DNA of 64,000 bases from NCBI RefSeq assembly GCF_040054535.1, contig NC_090794.1:5385001-5449000 (forward strand), given 5' to 3'. Numbering within the stretch: position 1 is the stretch's first letter; each line of letters opens with the position of its first letter. Both the position numbers and the translations under genes were made by a program. The notes beneath the pieces were generated by a model. It was not told the DNA's origin. It made no database searches and saw only the letters and a list, made by a program, of their open reading frames with translations. Positions 36,049 through 64,000 of this stretch are shown here, in pieces. The stretch is from Antennarius striatus (lineage: Eukaryota > Chordata > Actinopteri > Lophiiformes > Antennariidae).

Positions 36049-37210
36049 CACCGGGATACGTCGGGATGCTGCTGACGGAAAAAATCATTCACTTCCGGGT
36101 TCTCACCCGCGTGTTTAGACAATAACTTTATTAACACCCAAGATGACAGTCAACTTCAAGGAGAAAACGTGATTTATGAACAATTAGTATAAGAGAGATC
36201 CCAAAAATGTTGATATAGAGTTGACCATTTGATCCAGATTGATATAGTCCTGACATAATTTCTGGATTAAATGAATAGAACATCAACAAATGACAACAAG
36301 CAAATTAGGTCATTAAAATGACTTAAAAAAATAAAATAATAACAGAATTTAAATCGTTCATTAACAAAAACTTCCCACTGTTAAGGTCTACTCTAGTCAC
36401 TTTGTTGTGATATTGTCTACTTTCTTCTGTTTTTGGCTGTTGTTGTTTTCTTTGGTACATATATTACAATTTCAAATTGATATCATTATCACACACTTGA
36501 GTAACCTGTTTTCCCCTTCTTCTTTTTTTAAATAATTAAACAATCATTTGTAATTTATCAGTTCCAGGGTAGTGTCCCCTATGCAGCGGACATAATGCCT
36601 TCTTTATTTATCTTTGTTTATTTAAGGTGGCAAATTGTATTTTTATACTAACAGGAAAAAGCAGAAACATTCAAGCAGTATTATGTGTAAAGATGTGCAG
36701 ACAGACAGGCTGTGACAGACTAAACCACTGAAAACAAACCTAACAGCTCTGACTTAAATCCCTGCTTGTCTGCATGCATCAGGCTGAGCTGCCTGTGGGA
36801 GGATGGATGTATGGACAGATGGATGAGGGTTTTTCTGTTAATCATTAATAACCTGGACTAGTCCAAGTCTTCTGTAAATATGATGAATGCATCCACAGCT
36901 TCATTAGCTCTGCCTTTCTCCAGCAGAGCTTTATAACTCTGAGGTTCCTCTGTCTGGTATATCACTAGCACCGTTCTTACAGATTTCTTTACCTGACAGT
37001 CAGAGGTTGGATCAAAATGTTTGACATGATCTTTTTTTATACTTTCCTCGATTCATGCGGATTGACAAATGGTTTTTAAGAATTCTATTCAAAGCAAATA
37101 TAGGGGTTTAAGGGCAAATGAGCTTCAGTCAAACTTCAGACTGACCTATTTTTTCTTCTTTTATGCATTTGATTGATTTTTTTCTCAATCAACATTCATT
37201 TTATATTACT
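36049..37210. promoter_or_regulatory. head-to-head promoter interval between the Tudor gene and rfx6
   Basis: About 1.2 kb separates the two divergent start codons. Both 5'UTRs and both promoters should lie here, unless rfx6 has an upstream noncoding exon. I see no clear TATA box or CpG island. The interval is AT-rich except for the GC-rich first 70 bases next to the Tudor start. Confidence 0.45.
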
Positions 37211-47745
<10,535 letters not shown>

Positions 47746-48000
47746 TGCACAAATGTATGAGTAGAGAATACACATGAACATCCAGACCTTGAATAGCAGC
47801 ATGCAGAATAAGGATACAGAAATATCCAGAAAAATCATAGAGACACAGGTAAAGAGGAAGGGTATTTATTAACATGCATTTAAATATGGATTGTTACATA
47901 TAAACATACATTAAATATGAATCTAAAGATAGCTATTTATCATTTATCAACCACAACACATTTTGTTGTGTGCAAACTGTTGAAAATAAATATTTGATAG
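47746..48000 (+). other. rfx6: rfx6 3' untranslated region
   Basis: An AATAAA at 47985-47990, 240 bases after the stop, is the first good polyadenylation signal. The exact end cannot be read. Confidence 0.6.
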
Positions 48001-49170
48001 TCACCATGATGTGTAATTTATTGGCAGGATAACAGCCTGCTATTTCACAACAGTTACAATCATTCTTATATTTTATTTCCTTTCTCAGGGTTCACATGGT
48101 AACTTGTTTCGCTAGTTGAGTTGTTTTTGTAGGTAAACCAGCATCAGTGGAATTGATGGACATAAAAGTGCTTCCATATTTGCTGCAGTTCCACTGATCA
48201 CACGGATAATCACGTCGCTTCAGGTCTTTTATGCATTCTCAGTAATAATGGAGTTACTGAGCAGAACATGAACTGGGAACGGTTCTTGTTCTTGTTCCTT
48301 TGTCCGCCCCTGGAGCAGATTGACTTCCAGTCACCCCGATAGGATCTTTATCTCGTCCAATTCAAAGGCCTCCTGTCAAAGTGCTTAACACACGACTGTT
48401 TAATGGCTGAGATTACAGGACAGAATCACAATTGAAGACTGTGGATCAAAGTTGGGGCCTTTTGTCATTATTTGGTTTGTTGCACAATGGAGGAGATACG
48501 AATCAGATAAAAGTGTTTACCACAATGTTAGATGAACCAACAAAAGGGGGGAGAGGCGGTAGCCGGAGGGCGTCTGAGAGGGAGCTGCTCATAACACATA
48601 GTGGTCTTTTTTTAATGTCTTTTTTTAATGTCTTGAAGTTCCATATTAACAAGGATAGCAATTATTAGTATTATACTCTGAGCACCTCTGGAAAGTGAAA
48701 GTTTTGTGCTTCGCCATCACAATTAAAATTATGATTCTTCACGATGTTTTTTAGGAACTTTTCATAATAGAATGATGTAATAAAAACATTTCTAGAGAAA
48801 AGCACAGGTTTTTAAAAGAAAATCTGTTATATCATGATATGAAAAATGTCAATAAATATTTTATTTACATAATTACAGAGAAAGAAGGAAACAACAGGTT
48901 GCTTTTATGTTACAGCACACATTTTGCTCAAGTTAAAAATAACAGGAAGTATTTATAGCTAATGTTATTGTATCTCAATTTTTTAAAGAAACCATTCTCT
49001 AAAAAAAATGTGTTAAACCAAATTTAGACACAATTTTATTTACTTCCGGGTATTTTCATGAAATTAAAAGTATAGCATAACAAGAAAATACACATTTAGC
49101 ATATTTATCCAAGACAAATTAAAATAAAACAAGGAAGTCAGAGACTGCAACATCCCACGACTTACCCTGA
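48001..49170. other. no gene seen downstream of rfx6
   Basis: AT-rich unique sequence without recognisable exons or repeats. Confidence 0.6.
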
Positions 49171-49208
49171 ACTACTTTCAGGGTAGGTAAGGGTACCCTG
49201 AAAATAGT
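49171..49208. repeat. imperfect 15-bp inverted repeat (hairpin)
   Basis: The arms 49171-49185 and 49194-49208 pair at 14 of 15 positions around an 8-base loop. It lies just before a second, longer foldback. Confidence 0.85.
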
Positions 49209-49237
49209 CCCTGACCAGTGCATAGACTAGTGTATAT

Positions 49238-49337
49238 GGAGAAGGCCAGCCTGAGTAAGACCATAGATCAAAGGTAGCGCATAGGTAGATCAAAGCACTA
49301 GCTTTGATCTATGGTTTTACTCACACTGGCCTTCTCC
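49238..49337. repeat. 37-bp inverted repeat (foldback) downstream of rfx6
   Basis: The arms 49238-49274 and 49301-49337 are reverse complements at 33 of 37 positions, separated by 26 bases. The arms begin GGAGAAGGCCAG and contain ACCATAGATCAAAG. The adjoining 49338-49560 resembles a dispersed repeat, so this is probably its foldback end. Confidence 0.88.
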
Positions 49338-49560
49338 TTGTCTTTCTATCTAGACCTAGTTTTCTCAAGGTCAAGGTCATCATCTCATTTTCATCCCCTT
49401 TGCCGCCCGAATAATGTCCTTATTGTTTCATCTTTCTATCGGCAACGACTGTGAAGATATTTGGTGGACAAATGAACGGACGGACGGATAGACGGACGAA
49501 TGGATGAACACAGGAACGCTGACAATTACAATACATCACCGCTTTGAAGCAGGATGTAAT
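49338..49560 (+). repeat. dispersed-repeat-like segment next to the foldback
   Basis: It has blocks TTTCTATCTAGACC, CAAGGTCAAGGTCATCATCTC, GAAGATATTTGGTGGACAAA and a run of GGACGGACGGATAGACGGACG. The last ends in ACAATTACAATACATCACCG. These blocks recall an interspersed repeat seen in fish genomes. I cannot name the family. Confidence 0.5.
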
Positions 49561-49952
49561 AAGATTATTGCTGGTTTTCATCTAACTATAGGAAAAACAT
49601 GACAGGCCACCAGATACAACTAAATATTGGCATGAGTCAGAGTGTTTGAGATGAATGGCAGCAGCGGCGCTCCCCTCCTCCCTTCTTGATTGGTTTTTAT
49701 ATGTTATCTACTCAGGAGGAAAAATCCATTTCAGGTGCTCATGCAGTGGCACAGGAACAGATGGTGGGATATGTAATGATTACAAAATCCCCACGTTAAA
49801 ATACTTTAATTACTAAGTCAATAATGGCTGCAACAATTGCTGGACCTTTAGTGTAAAAACAACAGAAGGCGGAAGGCAAACTTTGGGCCAATGTTTAACC
49901 AGAACTTTGCATTAGAGCTGACGGGGACGGATTCTGTATGTGAGCCCCCCAC

Positions 49953-53301
<3,349 letters not shown>

Positions 53302-53305
53302 TGTG

Positions 53306-53336
<31 letters not shown>

Positions 53337-53340
53337 ATGT
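53302..53340 (+). repeat. (GT)n(GCGT)n microsatellite
   Basis: GT repeats followed by four GCGT units and GCATGT. Confidence 0.92.
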
Positions 53341-53880
53341 GTCTGAGTGTTTTTCGCTCGTCAATACAATGTGCTTCCATATTATTGGAAATGAAAATTG
53401 CTGGTCAGAAAGAAAGTTTCTTTGTCTGTTCAGCTTTTATCTTTTAGTCAGAACACACACACTGTTATAACATTGTCTTTCCATTACTTTACATACCTCC
53501 AAATACTTTAACACATATAACACGTATTCATGATGATATAATACACACAATAGGACTTAAAACATTTGTAATACATAATAGCAAGAACGTTTTCTTTCAT
53601 TTTCCCCACCATGCAGTGCCGTACAATCCTTATTGTTTAGAGTTCATATTGGTCAGTACGAAGTGGAATTTAAAATCCCTCAAATCAAAATACCAAAATT
53701 ACAACCCATTCACACTCTGTAAATCACAGCCTTGACGTAGTGGTGACCTGTATATGAAGTGTACGTTTCAACAGCCGTTGAACACAAGTTTCCTCTTTCA
53801 TACTCAAACTTTCAAGTTCACCCATTCTTTTTAACTTTTTCTTCATATTTGATGATGAAGAACAGTGAAAAGTTGAAACT

Positions 53881-53968
53881 CACAGACACACACACGCAGA
53901 CACACAGACACGCAGACACACAGACACACAGACACACACAAACACACACACACACACACACACACACA
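53881..53968 (+). repeat. (CAGACA)n/(CA)n compound microsatellite
   Basis: CA repeats with repeated CAGACA units, then pure CA. Confidence 0.93.
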
Positions 53969-56264
53969 GCTACGGTGTGTCACGAAGGGTCATGTTCAAG
54001 TCTTCCTCATCATGCAATCAAACACGCACACACAGGCGGCATGGGGTGAAGGTACAGTAGGTGCTCTACTGAATGACATTTCATGCTCAGATTCAGCAAT
54101 AAGTCAAATCAATTAAAAATTTTAAATGACAAATCAAGACAAAGGTTGGTACAAAGCGCAGTCCTACACTATACTTTTCCTTATAGTTAATATATTGAAA
54201 CTTGAAATACTTTTATTTTCATTTTAAATCATTTCTGCCAACAAAGGCAAAAAAAAAAAGAAAAATGTAGAACTTAAATCAAATTTCTTTTCTTTTTTTT
54301 GAGGGGCTCTTTTGTTGCGCTGATGTGTCGCATTAAATTGACTCTCTGAAATGTGTTAATGTCATTTTTATTAAAAATATATTGAATAAACATGATTCCA
54401 TTTTTATAACCCACTCAGAAGGTTGTGTCCTGCTTCTGATGATAGAAAAGAAAAATTGGACAAAGTGAAATTGCTAGGCTGGAAAAATTAAACACATAAA
54501 GCTGTGGATCCAACAGTGTCCTGTTGCCTCGTGGGTGATTTTGGGGTCTTTTGTTTTTTGCGTTTATTGCTGAACAGGTAGGTTGACCAGGCCAAGTTCT
54601 GAAAACTAACAGTATTACTTTAAAGAAGATTCACATCAAAAGCTAGAAGTAACTAAGGGATTCATGTGACACTTGCACTACAACATGTAATGATAATATG
54701 AATGTAAGAATGAAAAACGAAAGAGAATTCACTTAAGAGAATATTCAGTCCAAGGGCACAGAGGGTGCAGTGTTTGCCAGGTGTTGATGTCAGACAATCT
54801 TTTCTGTGAAGCCTTGTCCCTTCAGCCTTGAGCAAATTGTTTCCATTTGTTAATGCCACTGAATGCATCAAAAATACATTTCAACCTGCCCTGCTAATGG
54901 ACATTGAACCGTCAGACCTGTGCTAGGAAAATTATAAAAATGCAACTTTTTTTTCAAGAACCTATATCCCACAGAAAGAATTCTCTTTGAGACAAATCAC
55001 TCAGCAAAAGGGGATAAGTTTGATTCTTTTTTAATTATTTGTCCTTGAGTAAACAACAGCCATGTTTTCATCTGGTCTCCGTGGAGAAGAGAAGGCACTT
55101 GTTGGCAGCCATTAAAGAGAGAGGAGCCTTTCTGCCTGTAGCAAACATCACAAAACCACTTGCTTGACTACAGATTTTCTGACATCGCAGAGCTGCAGAG
55201 AAAAACTGAAAATGTAAAATGTGTCACATTGATGAAAGAGAAAATCAATCTGGTTAAACTTGATCCAGTCGGTGCACCTTTACACCTGTGATTAGATTGA
55301 GGGGATCTTTGCTCCTCATGACCCCTGGTCATATTTCTGTGACTTTTATTCTGCATCAGAACAATCCACAAGGACTTACATTTAAATACAAGGTATTGCG
55401 ACATATTCAACTAATTTCAGAGGGATGGACGATCATTTCTCTTCAGAGGTAAATCAGTTTCAGTTTCACATTGAATCTGAACTTGGTGAACTCTGACACA
55501 GAGAAGTTGTTTTTTTGACCAGGACCTGACAGTCTGGACGTTCAAAGGAACAAACCAATTATGATACTGTGTCTTTTTACGATTGCTGAAAGTTTTTTTT
55601 TTTTTTTTTTAATATATTGTCTTTATAAGAGCCATTTATTATTAAAAATCACACAAACTGCAAGCGTGCATGTCTGTCTGTCTGCACTTATTTCTGCTTT
55701 TCAGTAAAGGAGTATTCTATATTTTCATATTGGCGTATCCCTCCTTTCCTTCTCTGACCTTCTATTATGAGTTGCTTGGAGACTAACAAAAAAGAAGTGC
55801 TGCCCAGCCCTTGCACTCTTCCTCCTCCATATACCCATCCATCCCCCTGTTAACCTCCATCCCTCAAATCCTTTACCCCCTCACGTCTGTCTTGTTTCCT
55901 TTCCCTTGCTATACCAAACATGCTGTCATTGTCTTCTAGTATTCACAGCACCAAGTCATTTCCCACACAATGTTAGTGGTGTCTGAGTAATAGGGTGGGC
56001 ACACACACACCCACACACAGACATACACACTCCTTTATTCACAGCTTTTCATTGTCCCCACTCTCATTCACAGGGTACGCAACATTGGCCTTGGGATTCA
56101 TGTGTGTTAGACCCTGTTTTGCCCTGTTAAACATTTGATTTCTACAGTCTGTATTTATGAACATACATCAATAACTTAAATTGAGTCTATACAACCTAAA
56201 ATTGAATTGATCAACCTTCCCAGCTGAGTAGCCATCAGCGATTGTATACTAACACAAGCACCAG
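53969..56264. other. no gene seen
   Basis: Mostly unique AT-rich DNA with a short CA-rich run at about 56000-56030. No exon could be supported. Confidence 0.55.
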
Positions 56265-57220
56265 CTATAGTACAAATTGATTGATTCCTATTTGTGTGAG
56301 GTCTGTTTTGCACCTGTGTTGCCGGGGATGAAAGCGAGGAATATGCCACATAGTGATCTTTCTCCTCTTAACAAGCCAATTTATTACGTGGCTCCTAGGT
56401 CCTTGGAGAACATGGGTCTTTTCATTACCCAGGCTCTCCTTCTTTTCCACCCCCCTCTTTATCTGCCAATTCAAAGAAACCTTAAACAGAAAAATGAAGG
56501 GAAAAAAAAACATTTCCTCATCATAAAGAAAGGAGTAAATAACAAGAAAGGCAATGCTCCTTTTCTTCCAATTTGGACAAAGAAAAGAGGATGAAGATGA
56601 GTCTTTTAATTAAGGAGCGGGGAAGATATAGCTGACGCCAGACATCTAATTAAGAGCGTTCTGCAAGGTGATGAGGTGATGCCAAGAGACAAGCCTGGGG
56701 AGGGACATGACACAAAAACGTTTTCAGTTTAACATCCGCGACTACAGAAAGGAGCAAAGCTGAAATGCATGAAATGTTCATCAAATGCTTAGCTTTTGCC
56801 TTGCATAATTACTGGTTTTGTGTCATTTCAAAGATCCGGATAACTTCTCAGTGCTGTCCTCATGAGCCAGACTCCTGGGTGATGGAATATATTTTGCCAA
56901 CAAGTGTCGAGTCTGTTTCCTCTCCGTCAAGGCCCAGATTCTGACACCTAGTAACGAGAATGTAGCCGCTGCTCCCAGTGCCTTTATCCTCCAGACCCAT
57001 TCAGCTAATCAACAACAGGTTGGATAGGGAGGCATGAAAGCAAGAAAAGACAAGGCCAGGCTGAGATGCTGTAAAGCAAGGCGGATAATTAAAATTATAT
57101 CCCCTGTAATCAGACATTGACAAAAAAGAGCATCATAATTGGCTTCTTTGCTGGTTAATGTATTCACAGCAGGCCGGTCAAGTCCGTTTCTATCTAGTTT
57201 CCCTCCTGCTGCAGGTAAAT
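56265..57220. promoter_or_regulatory. candidate conserved non-coding block
   Basis: About 0.95 kb is free of simple repeats and of plausible exons and is richer in mixed-composition sequence than its surroundings. It has several homeodomain-type cores (TTAATTAA near 56610, CTAATTAAG near 56648, GATAATTAAAATTAT near 57085). This is only a compositional impression; conservation cannot be judged from one sequence. Confidence 0.25.
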
Positions 57221-57513
57221 ATGGTGCTTCAGGTGAAGTTTGAAAGCCAGACTAAATAACTTAAAGCAACTGAAAAGAATTATAACAAGTTTTAATCATA
57301 ATAATCTCTTAACCTCTTCCTGATTTATGTGCTCCGTGAATGTGAGCATTCTCCTCTTTGGATCTTTTCCGAAATGAAATATTCCTCATGTCTTCTTTCA
57401 TTTTGTTCTGTTTGTCATTACATGCACCTCAGGAACGCTTCACTGAACCATTCCAGCTACATAAGGACAAATAAGGACAGTTTCTGTTTCCATGTAAATC
57501 TCACCTTCATCCT

Positions 57514-57638
<125 letters not shown>

Positions 57639-57733
57639 TTCTCCACTTCCTTGTTCTGCCCGTGTTCCTATGCTGCCCTACTAAGGTTTCAGTCCTCATG
57701 CTAACTTTGTGCCCGTCGTTATTTTTTTCTCTC

Positions 57734-57844
<111 letters not shown>

Positions 57845-57956
57845 CTGTTTCTAACTTTGGGCAGCCACATGACATGATTCATGATGGCGCTCATGGAGCT
57901 GTCACACTGGAGGCAGGTGTGTCTTTCTCTCTCGTCATGTACCCTGCGCATGCACG

Positions 57957-58100
<144 letters not shown>

Positions 58101-58200
58101 AAGAGAGAAAACAGGAGTCTGATCTCATCTATAAACACTGCAAAATGTTGGTCAGATGGCTGGCAGAAGAGTCTTGTTGCCAGTCAAAGGACTTAAGAAT

Positions 58201-58217
58201 ACACACACACACACACA

Positions 58218-58284
<67 letters not shown>
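58201..58284 (+). repeat. (CA)n array 4 of the cluster
   Basis: CA repeats with two CATA interruptions. Confidence 0.96.
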
Positions 58285-58288
<4 letters not shown>

Positions 58289-58720
58289 GCCAAATTTATT
58301 CACGATGCCAAAAAATTTACTCATTTGCATCCATCCTCACCCATCAGTCCTGCTTTACAGATTTGATCATTGTGACATTTACCATCATTGTAATAAGAAA
58401 GTCCTGGCGTTTGTTCTTCTTTGTGAGACTTAACTGAATAAAATTATCAAGATGAATAAGAAATCAAAAACAAATAATAAGTCCTGTACGTAACTGTTGT
58501 TCCCTTTGAAGGAGTTAGCATCAGCGGCATCACATCTCAGTGCTGAGTTCAGAGGATTACGTAGTTAGAAGATTATTCATGTGCTGGTGGTCTTCATGAG
58601 CTGGAGGTGGGGGTCACGTAAACAAACAGGCTGCTGGTAATAATAGAAGGGACAGTCAAGATACTGCAGCCCTCAGATGACCTTTTGAATCTCTTCTTCT
58701 ACGGCTGTGTATATTTACGG

Positions 58721-58734
58721 TATATATATATGCA

Positions 58735-58830
<96 letters not shown>

Positions 58831-58862
58831 CTATATATCCATATATATATATATCCATCTAT
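58721..58862 (+). repeat. (TA)n(CA)n(TA)n compound array 5 of the cluster
   Basis: A 93-base CA core (58737-58829) flanked on both sides by short TA runs, with ATCC and ATCT near the 3' side. Confidence 0.95.
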
Positions 58863-60734
58863 ATTTATTTTTCTTTAATGTTTTAAGTATTTATGTACAG
58901 CTGCTTCACAAATAAATTAAAATAAATGAGCTTAATTACTTTACCCCACACAACTTACTTAAAACAACTGCATTTAACAGCCCCACCTTAACTAAGCTTC
59001 AATCAAAGTATGTATTTTGAAAATGAATTATATTTGTGTCCTTTTTGCTTTGCAAGCCAAGTCTTTTTTTATTTATTCATGTAACCATCAAGGGCATCGT
59101 AACAAAGGGCTTTACAATCTACGCAGCTTACTGTACTATACCTTCCATCCTTCGAGCCTTGATTTGAATGCCCTGAACACAAAACACAGAAGAAGCGTTA
59201 ACCACCTGCATTGTGCAGATACAGGGAGATGTGAATATTACCAAACAGCACTTATTCGTACAAACAACACAACGACTGTTAAAAAAATCACAAAAACAAT
59301 TTATTTGTTTTAGTATGTTTAACTTGAAGACAAAAAGAAACCATCTGCTATAACTATGAAAACAGACTTATTATATGTAGTATAAATAGAACCCATAACA
59401 AATTTTTATCATATTATATGTAATAAAACTGAAATAAATTAAATACATTTTTTGCAATTCATTCAGAGAGATGGAGTACACTCCGGGTGCCACGCTGGTG
59501 CACCACGATGCCGGCGCACCGCGGAGCCACATGAAAGACAAAAAAACTACAGCGCACACACTTGAAAAAAAGATTAATAAGCTTAAGAAAATAATAATGA
59601 TTATATTGAACAAAATTGAGAATTGACATTATTTAAGTCAAACTAAAATCCATGCTCAGTATAAGTGTTTGTGGAAACTTTAACATGATTGAAGGACATT
59701 TTTCTGCAGAATTGTCGCTTCTGTCCTCATAATCAAACGGCAGCAGCTGAGCGCAGAGGATTCAGTGTCTCATATTCTCATGCAGAAATGACCTGTGATA
59801 AGCTGTGAATTCCTTCCTCCGATAGAGGATTGGAATTCTTTATTTACAGGCTGCGCTGTTCACTTTTGAAGCAGGAATCTGTGCCACGCACGGTGCAATC
59901 CAGCAAATGTGGCAGAATTTTAACACTGCTGTCAAACTTTCCTGAATGTGTAGTCACCTCCATGCTCATTTACATCATGCATTGTACCTCGGCTATTCTT
60001 AAGTCAACATTTAACTGCTATCATGTCAGATAGATAAATAGATATTAACAACAAGACTTGGTCCATCAAGACACAAGGGAACACAGCAACACCAAAGATA
60101 AGACATCAAATAATAAGGTAAAAATGATCACGATTGAAAATAATTTTCATAAAAGTAACTTGAGGTGCTTGGGATTTTATTCCACAGACCAACTCCTGAG
60201 GATCTGACTTATTTTAGAGAAAAAACACAAAGAAGCTCTTACAGCATTTTAGACGACAGAATCATGATCATTGCCCTGAAGGTTAACGGCTTCAACTAAG
60301 CTGGCAGCTCCAGTTTTTGGACTATTGTTCATTTTTGTGTACCATGTTCAGTCATGCAGGGTCAGGGGACGCTGCATACTATCAAATCGGATGTTTTAGA
60401 AGAGGCGGGAATATTCTGGATGGGTTTACTAGGGGCCAACACAGAGCTTACAGTCACATCTAGGGGCAACTCAGAGCCAAACATGTTTCATTCCTCTGGA
60501 CAGTGCCAAAAAGGTAAGACATCCAGAGGGAACTCACAGGAGACCATGCATGTACCATTAAACCTTGTCAAAAGAAATTATTGAATATCTTTTCCCAGTA
60601 TTGTTTTTATCAATACTTTTTTTTTTATTATATGAAATTCTCATGGATTGTGTTGAGAACAGGGCCGGCCTCTCTGGGACTGTTTCAGAATGGTTCAGAT
60701 TGATGGTCAGAATGACTTGTCTTGTAGTGTTACT
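58863..60734. other. no gene seen
   Basis: AT-rich sequence with a mixed-composition block at about 59740-59990 that could be regulatory. No exon could be supported. Confidence 0.5.
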
Positions 60735-61035
60735 TAGGGAAGTTGCCTTGGACCACGTCATTTTCACTTTATTTAGTCCCATTAGTTGGTATTTCATAGC
60801 TATGCTGACAATAAGCAGCTGTATATTAAATTTGATTCTGATTATTCCAGTGCTTTGCATTCCTGGATCACTGGGATGCAAAATTGAATTACACTTACTT
60901 TACACGCTCAAAATCATTTTTGTACTTGTATCCCAAATAGATTTTGTTATTTTAATGTTTTTTCTCAGTGCTCCAAGAGTCAGATGAAAAACTTAAAATT
61001 ATTCAAAACACTACTGCTAGACTTTTAAATAAGGA
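60735..61035 (+). pseudogene. decayed LINE reverse-transcriptase fragment
   Basis: With frameshifts and stops, the translation shows GSCLGP and FSLYLVPL, then YADNKQLYIKFDSDYSSALH (the YADD active-site motif with the last Asp changed to Asn), then LQESDEKLKIIQNTTARLLN, the conserved C-terminal motif of CR1/L2/Rex-type LINEs. The order is correct and the fragment is + strand. It is clearly non-functional, lacking the endonuclease and with several stops. Confidence 0.8.
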
Positions 61036-61401
61036 AGGAAGAGCAGATTTAAGCTTTCTAACCCTGATCGTGGTGATAAAAGTGAAAATGTGGAGGGGAG
61101 AGTTTGCCGCTCTCTGCATAAAGATTCTCTAGATTCCATACAACATAGCAGCAATGCTTTGCAGCGTTTCTGCAGCTAGTTAAGAGAGGATGCCGGGCAT
61201 ACTTCTGAGCGTATATTTTCATTTAGCCCAAATGCTTGGCACTCTGGAGTGGTAAATGGAGAGGCAAGGTGGGCATAAACGGCATAGCTACTTTGCACTT
61301 GTATGTGATGAGAGAAAACATTCATTAACAGATCTAATTTACATTGCTCAGGGAGGCTGGGGGGGAGGGGGGGCATGTGGCCTGGCTGATGGTCTGTGAA
61401 T

Positions 61402-64000
<2,599 letters not shown>

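Noticed and set aside
37163..37210. Upstream in-frame ATG for rfx6
   Set aside because: It has a poor start context (T at -3, C at +4) and encodes AT-driven hydrophobic residues. It cannot be excluded, but 37211 is preferred.
49238..49337. MicroRNA precursor
   Set aside because: The stem length fits, but the arms adjoin a dispersed repeat and no miRNA seed is recognised, so it is left as a foldback repeat.
60565..60987. Hydrophobic 140-codon frame that looks like a membrane protein
   Set aside because: It is an out-of-frame reading of the LINE reverse-transcriptase relic.

Overview
The window is vertebrate nuclear DNA, most likely from a ray-finned (teleost) fish. It has GT-AG split genes, long (CA)n/(GT)n microsatellites in almost every intron and spacer, fragments of repeat families typical of fish genomes, and three genes recognisable from vertebrate protein families. 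No species call is possible from the sequence alone.

Layout. (1) Bases 1-23.6 kb hold the 3' half of an afadin gene (afdn) on the + strand. It enters inside the PDZ domain at 5665, runs through 15 constitutive coding exons to the stop at 21751, and has a long 3'UTR. The first 5.6 kb is intron and contains a possible internal first exon. One conserved-looking 39-nt cassette exon (13366-13404) and an alternative donor in the proline-rich exon can be read directly. (2) Bases 23.8-27.2 kb are a spacer with one intact tRNA-Leu(CAG) gene and repeat-like pieces. (3) Bases 27.2-36.04 kb on the - strand hold a complete multi-Tudor gene, most like tdrd15. A single 5.7-kb exon encodes eight Tudor modules, and small 5' and 3' coding exons join it in frame. 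(4) Bases 37.2-47.7 kb on the + strand hold a complete rfx6 gene of 20 coding exons (966 codons plus stop), head to head with the Tudor gene at about 1.2 kb. (5) Bases 47.8-64 kb contain no convincing gene. They hold microsatellites (including a dense cluster at 57.5-58.9 kb), a foldback repeat, a decayed LINE reverse transcriptase and unique AT-rich DNA that could be regulatory.

The genes do unrelated jobs. Afadin links nectins to actin at adherens junctions, Tdrd15-type proteins belong to germ-granule/piRNA biology, and RFX6 is the endocrine-islet transcription factor. afdn and the Tudor gene converge; the Tudor gene and rfx6 diverge.

Exon borders were derived by hand from splice consensus, reading-frame phase and family similarity remembered from human orthologues. 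All exon joins in the three models keep frame, which is the main support. No database search was possible. The most interesting points are the candidate internal afdn promoter/exon that would make a protein starting inside the PDZ domain, a four-codon uORF overlapping the Tudor gene start codon, UG repeats abutting three splice sites, the afdn alternative exons, and the foldback structures near 49.2 kb.
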